A stretch of 62,897 bases of DNA, from assembly GCA_017537965.1 (NCBI GenBank), contig JAFYJV010000015.1:1-62897 (forward strand), read 5' to 3'. The position numbers and the translations under genes are program-made. Below, one piece after another: positions 60,727-62,897 of the stretch (position 1 is its first letter; the number at the start of each line of letters is the position of its first letter). The notes beneath the pieces were generated by a model that saw only the letters and a program-made list of their open reading frames with translations, was not told the DNA's origin and searched no databases. This DNA comes from Bacteroidales bacterium. GTDB lineage: Bacteria; Bacteroidota; Bacteroidia; Bacteroidales; F082.

Positions 60727-61608
60727 TCAATTTCTATTGTCTTTTCCCCACATCAGCTTGTTGCGGATGGTGCTGAAGAAATCGGTGTCGGTCATCCTGA
60801 CGGTACGGATGCAGAAATCCGCCTTTCTGACGACCAGCTCCACCGAGGTGTCAAGGGCGCAAACCCTGGAGTCCATGCTGAACACGAACTGCTTCTCCCT
60901 TCCTTCAACGTGGATGCGGACAACGCTGTCGTCGGGAATAACGATGGGACGTACCGTTAAATTGTGTGCGGCGATAGGTGTGATGACAAAATTTCTGGCA
61001 TCGGGGGTGAGGATGGGGCCTCCGGCACTCAACGAGTAGGCTGTGGATCCCGTAGGTGTGGCCATCAAGATGCCGTCGCCCCAGTAGGTGTTGAGGAAGA
61101 CGTCGTTGACAAAGACCTTGATGGCGAGGAGCGAATGCTCGGGGTTGCGTATGATGTTGATCTCGTTGAGGGCATAGTTGAACGCATCGTGGAAGACCCC
61201 TTGAGGTGCCACCAGCTCAAGCAGGGTACGGCTCTCTGTGGCATAGCGGCCCTGGAAGAGGTTGTCAACCGTCTGACTGATCTCGTCTTTCGCCACGCTG
61301 GAGAGGAAGCCGAGCCGGCCCATGTTGATGCCCAACACCGGGATGTCGGCATCGCGGATGAGGGGCACCGCATCGAGGATGGTGCCGTCGCCTCCGATGG
61401 AGAGCAACAAGTCGGCACGTCCTTTCAGCTCCTCATGCCGTGAGAAGACGGCAACAGTCATGCATTCGGGGACGCTGTCCGCTACCCATTCCATGAAAGG
61501 CCCGTAAACTGACACTTGCGCCCCGTGCCGCCAAAGGTCTTCCAAGAGCTGACGCATATAGGGCTTGTTCTCCGCCGAGAGGTTTCTTCCAAAGAGTGCG
61601 ATTCTCAT
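60727..61608 (-). CDS. nadK: NAD kinase
   Basis: 293 residues from ATG 61608 (MRIALFGRNLSAENKP). LLSIGGDGTILDAVPLI (GGDG), GINMGRLGFLSSV, ALNEINIIRNPEHSL, GDGILMATPTGSTAYSLSAGG and the late ITPIAAHNLTVRPIV define NAD kinase, which phosphorylates NAD to NADP with ATP. Alternative ATGs up to seven codons upstream exist but do not fit the family start. It follows the truncated CBS-type gene by 13 nt. Confidence 0.95.
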   Translation of the reverse strand: MRIALFGRNLSAENKPYMRQLLEDLWRHGAQVSVYGPFMEWVADSVPECMTVAVFSRHEELKGRADLLLSIGGDGTILDAVPLIRDADIPVLGINMGRLGFLSSVAKDEISQTVDNLFQGRYATESRTLLELVAPQGVFHDAFNYALNEINIIRNPEHSLLAIKVFVNDVFLNTYWGDGILMATPTGSTAYSLSAGGPILTPDARNFVITPIAAHNLTVRPIVIPDDSVVRIHVEGREKQFVFSMDSRVCALDTSVELVVRKADFCIRTVRMTDTDFFSTIRNKLMWGKDNRN

Positions 61609-61621
61609 AGTATTTTGCATA

Positions 61622-61960
61622 TTAGACATTCAGGTAACGCATCAGCAGCGAGTAGCGGTTGAAGAGGTCGCCATCCTCGTCGGGCGAGCTGAATGTGTTG
61701 ACCACATGGTAGTTGTAACGGTAAAAGCTTTGGAGGATGGCGCCACAGTCGGACTTGTTGACGAGAAGGCTGACCATGATCCTGCCGGGGTCTTCCTCCA
61801 CCGGGTCCATGGTGAGGGCCAGGATCCGCGCATCGTCCTCCTCCACGATCCTTGCGATCTCCGATAGGCTGTAGTCGTAGGCCCCCATCTCCAGCTGGAT
61901 CACGCAGGCTTGTTCCGTCTCCAGCCGTTTCATCATCATTTCCTTAATCGTCAGTTCCAT
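61622..61960 (-). CDS. C-terminal (ACT-like) part of the CBS-domain protein usually found next to nadK; CBS domains missing
   Basis: 112 residues from ATG 61960 (MELTIKEMMMKRLETEQACV). CVIQLEMGAYDYSLSEIARI and ILQSFYRYNYHVVNTF, ending LLMRYLNV, match the C-terminal ~110 residues of the ~220-residue CBS-domain proteins encoded upstream of nadK in Bacteroides. The two N-terminal CBS domains are absent; rsgA occupies that position and overlaps by 17 nt. It could be an independent regulatory ACT-like domain protein. The reading frame is intact, so it is not an obvious pseudogene. Family link is from memory. Confidence 0.7.
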   Translation of the reverse strand: MELTIKEMMMKRLETEQACVIQLEMGAYDYSLSEIARIVEEDDARILALTMDPVEEDPGRIMVSLLVNKSDCGAILQSFYRYNYHVVNTFSSPDEDGDLFNRYSLLMRYLNV

Positions 61961-62876
61961 AGCTCCAATCCTCATTGTTGTACATCCTGATATAGTTGGC
62001 ATAGCGCCAGTCGGCGATCTCGCCTTTTTCCACCGCCTCCTTGACGGCACATCCCGGCTCATGGGTATGGGTGCAGTTGGCGAAACGGCATCCGCCCATA
62101 CGGTCACGCATCTCGGGAAAGCGCTGGGCGAGAGTCTCGTTCTCCATGTCATAGAGCGCAAACTCCTTGATGCCCGGGGTGTCTACAATCCAGGCGCCGA
62201 AACCGAGACGATGCATCTCGGCGAAAGTCGTGGTATGCATGCCTTTCTTGTGGACATCGGAGATGGCACCGATGCGCAGGTTCAGGCTGGGATCGAGCGC
62301 ATTGACCAAGGCCGACTTGCCCACGCCGGAATGGCCCGAGAAGAGACAGGTCTTGCCAAGCATCAAGGCTTTCAGCTCATCCAGTTTGAAGCCCGTCTTG
62401 GCCGAGACCCCGAACGAGACATAGCCGATACTGGCATAGTATTCTATCAGCTCCGCCATCTCCCCTATCTGATCCTCGTCGTAAAGGTCACATTTATTGA
62501 AAATCAAAGCCGTGGGGATATGGTATGCCTCGGCGGTGACCATGAAACGGTCGATGAAGCCCGTTGAGGTTCGGGGTTGGGCCACCGTGGCCACGATGAT
62601 GGCCAAGTCGATGTTGGAGGCGATGATGTGGGAGGCCTTGCTCAGGTTGACCGACTTGCGCACGATGACATTGTTGCGCGTCTCAATCTTCTTGATCACG
62701 CCCGTCTCCTTCCCTGTTTCCTGCTCAAACTCCACCTTGTCGCCCACTGCCACGGGGTTGGTTGACCGCAGTCCGTCGAGGCGGATCTTGCCCCGCAGAC
62801 GACATTCCCATTGGCGTCCCGACTCGTCGAGGACGACATACCAGCTTCCCGTTGACTTGATAACTGTTCCTTTCAC
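61944..62876 (-). CDS. rsgA: Ribosome small-subunit-dependent GTPase A
   Basis: 310 residues starting at GTG 62876 (MKGTVIKSTGSWYVVL when read as fMet), which matches the family start. The OB-fold is followed by a circularly permuted GTPase: G4 FNKCDLY, G5 SAKTG, G1 GHSGVGKSALVN, G3 VDTPGIKEF. The C-terminal zinc knuckle is CRFANCTHTHEPGC. It assists late maturation of the 30S subunit. The frame is open upstream to the window edge, but no better start is visible in the 21 remaining bases. Confidence 0.95.
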   Translation of the reverse strand: MKGTVIKSTGSWYVVLDESGRQWECRLRGKIRLDGLRSTNPVAVGDKVEFEQETGKETGVIKKIETRNNVIVRKSVNLSKASHIIASNIDLAIIVATVAQPRTSTGFIDRFMVTAEAYHIPTALIFNKCDLYDEDQIGEMAELIEYYASIGYVSFGVSAKTGFKLDELKALMLGKTCLFSGHSGVGKSALVNALDPSLNLRIGAISDVHKKGMHTTTFAEMHRLGFGAWIVDTPGIKEFALYDMENETLAQRFPEMRDRMGGCRFANCTHTHEPGCAVKEAVEKGEIADWRYANYIRMYNNEDWSYGTDD

Positions 62877-62897
62877 TTTATGCCGATGGGATATTTC

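Overview
The window is a chromosomal segment of a member of the phylum Bacteroidota, most likely order Bacteroidales. The evidence is recurrent -7 boxes of the form TAnnTTTG, the usual promoter element of this phylum, in front of many genes. There are also several secreted proteins with type IX secretion (T9SS) C-terminal tails, a DUF6089/PorG-type barrel, DUF2027-Smr, DUF2490 and DUF4956 proteins, paired Skp/OmpH chaperones next to bamA, and lipoproteins with LxxC lipoboxes. Genus and species cannot be fixed from the sequence alone. Most of the window is core-genome-like and densely packed. Two AT-rich patches (about 28.8-30.8 kb and 34.4-35.2 kb) carry toxin-antitoxin-type pairs and look accessory.

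Layout. 1-4.3 kb: 5'-complete, 3'-truncated giant T9SS-type adhesin on the minus strand. 4.5-8.8 kb: a plus-strand group of a beta-helix secreted protein, a NapH/NapG-like polyferredoxin membrane protein and a Tat/lipobox aldo-keto reductase ferredoxin, followed by tRNA-Arg(CCG). 8.9-14.3 kb: lipocalin-like lipoprotein and DUF2027-Smr protein (minus); di-haem cytochrome c peroxidase, SpoU methyltransferase and HAD hydrolase (plus); psd-cdsA for phospholipid synthesis (minus). 14.3-24.4 kb: a second T9SS cargo, mazG, a PagL-like deacylase, a GIN-domain lipoprotein, proS, a Ser/Tyr/His-rich lipoprotein and a FadL-like barrel. 24.4-28.7 kb: zinc-ribbon coiled-coil protein and Nif3-like protein, divergent from lpxK, purine nucleoside phosphorylase and lpxH. 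28.7-35.3 kb: third T9SS cargo, XRE/RelE-like pair, M20 dipeptidase, an ABC-2 exporter and a ParDE-like pair. 35.3-43.7 kb: dsbD, tilS, flavin reductase, korB-korA, a divergent 2[4Fe-4S] ferredoxin and a lipoprotein.

43.7-51.1 kb is the most unusual part: a tightly packed minus-strand operon encoding a lipoprotein, a small secreted protein, a VTC-domain polyphosphate-polymerase-like protein, a DUF4956 membrane protein, a DUF2490 beta-barrel, a single polypeptide joining a Ser/Thr kinase to a Cdc48/FtsH-type AAA+ ATPase, a YbjN-like small protein, and at the end a GH2 glycosidase. As a set these would span cytoplasm, inner membrane, periplasm and outer membrane. I read it as a candidate envelope-spanning polyphosphate or related polymer system under kinase/AAA control; that function is an inference.

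51.2-55.0 kb: MarR regulator, an alpha-oxoamine synthase (serine palmitoyltransferase or cysteate acyltransferase type), a divergent SDR and a VOC protein, a plausible sphingolipid or sulfonolipid base locus. 55.0-62.9 kb: the envelope-biogenesis run skp, skp, bamA, uppS, DUF6089 barrel, then nadK, a truncated CBS-type protein and rsgA.

Sequence-level oddities include a dispersed heptanucleotide repeat (ACTTCTT/CCTAACT/AGAAGTC type) in at least seven sites, once inside the tilS coding region; inverted repeats built around -7 boxes; back-to-back divergent promoters; apparently near-leaderless transcripts; and a 77-nt complex hairpin between convergent genes.
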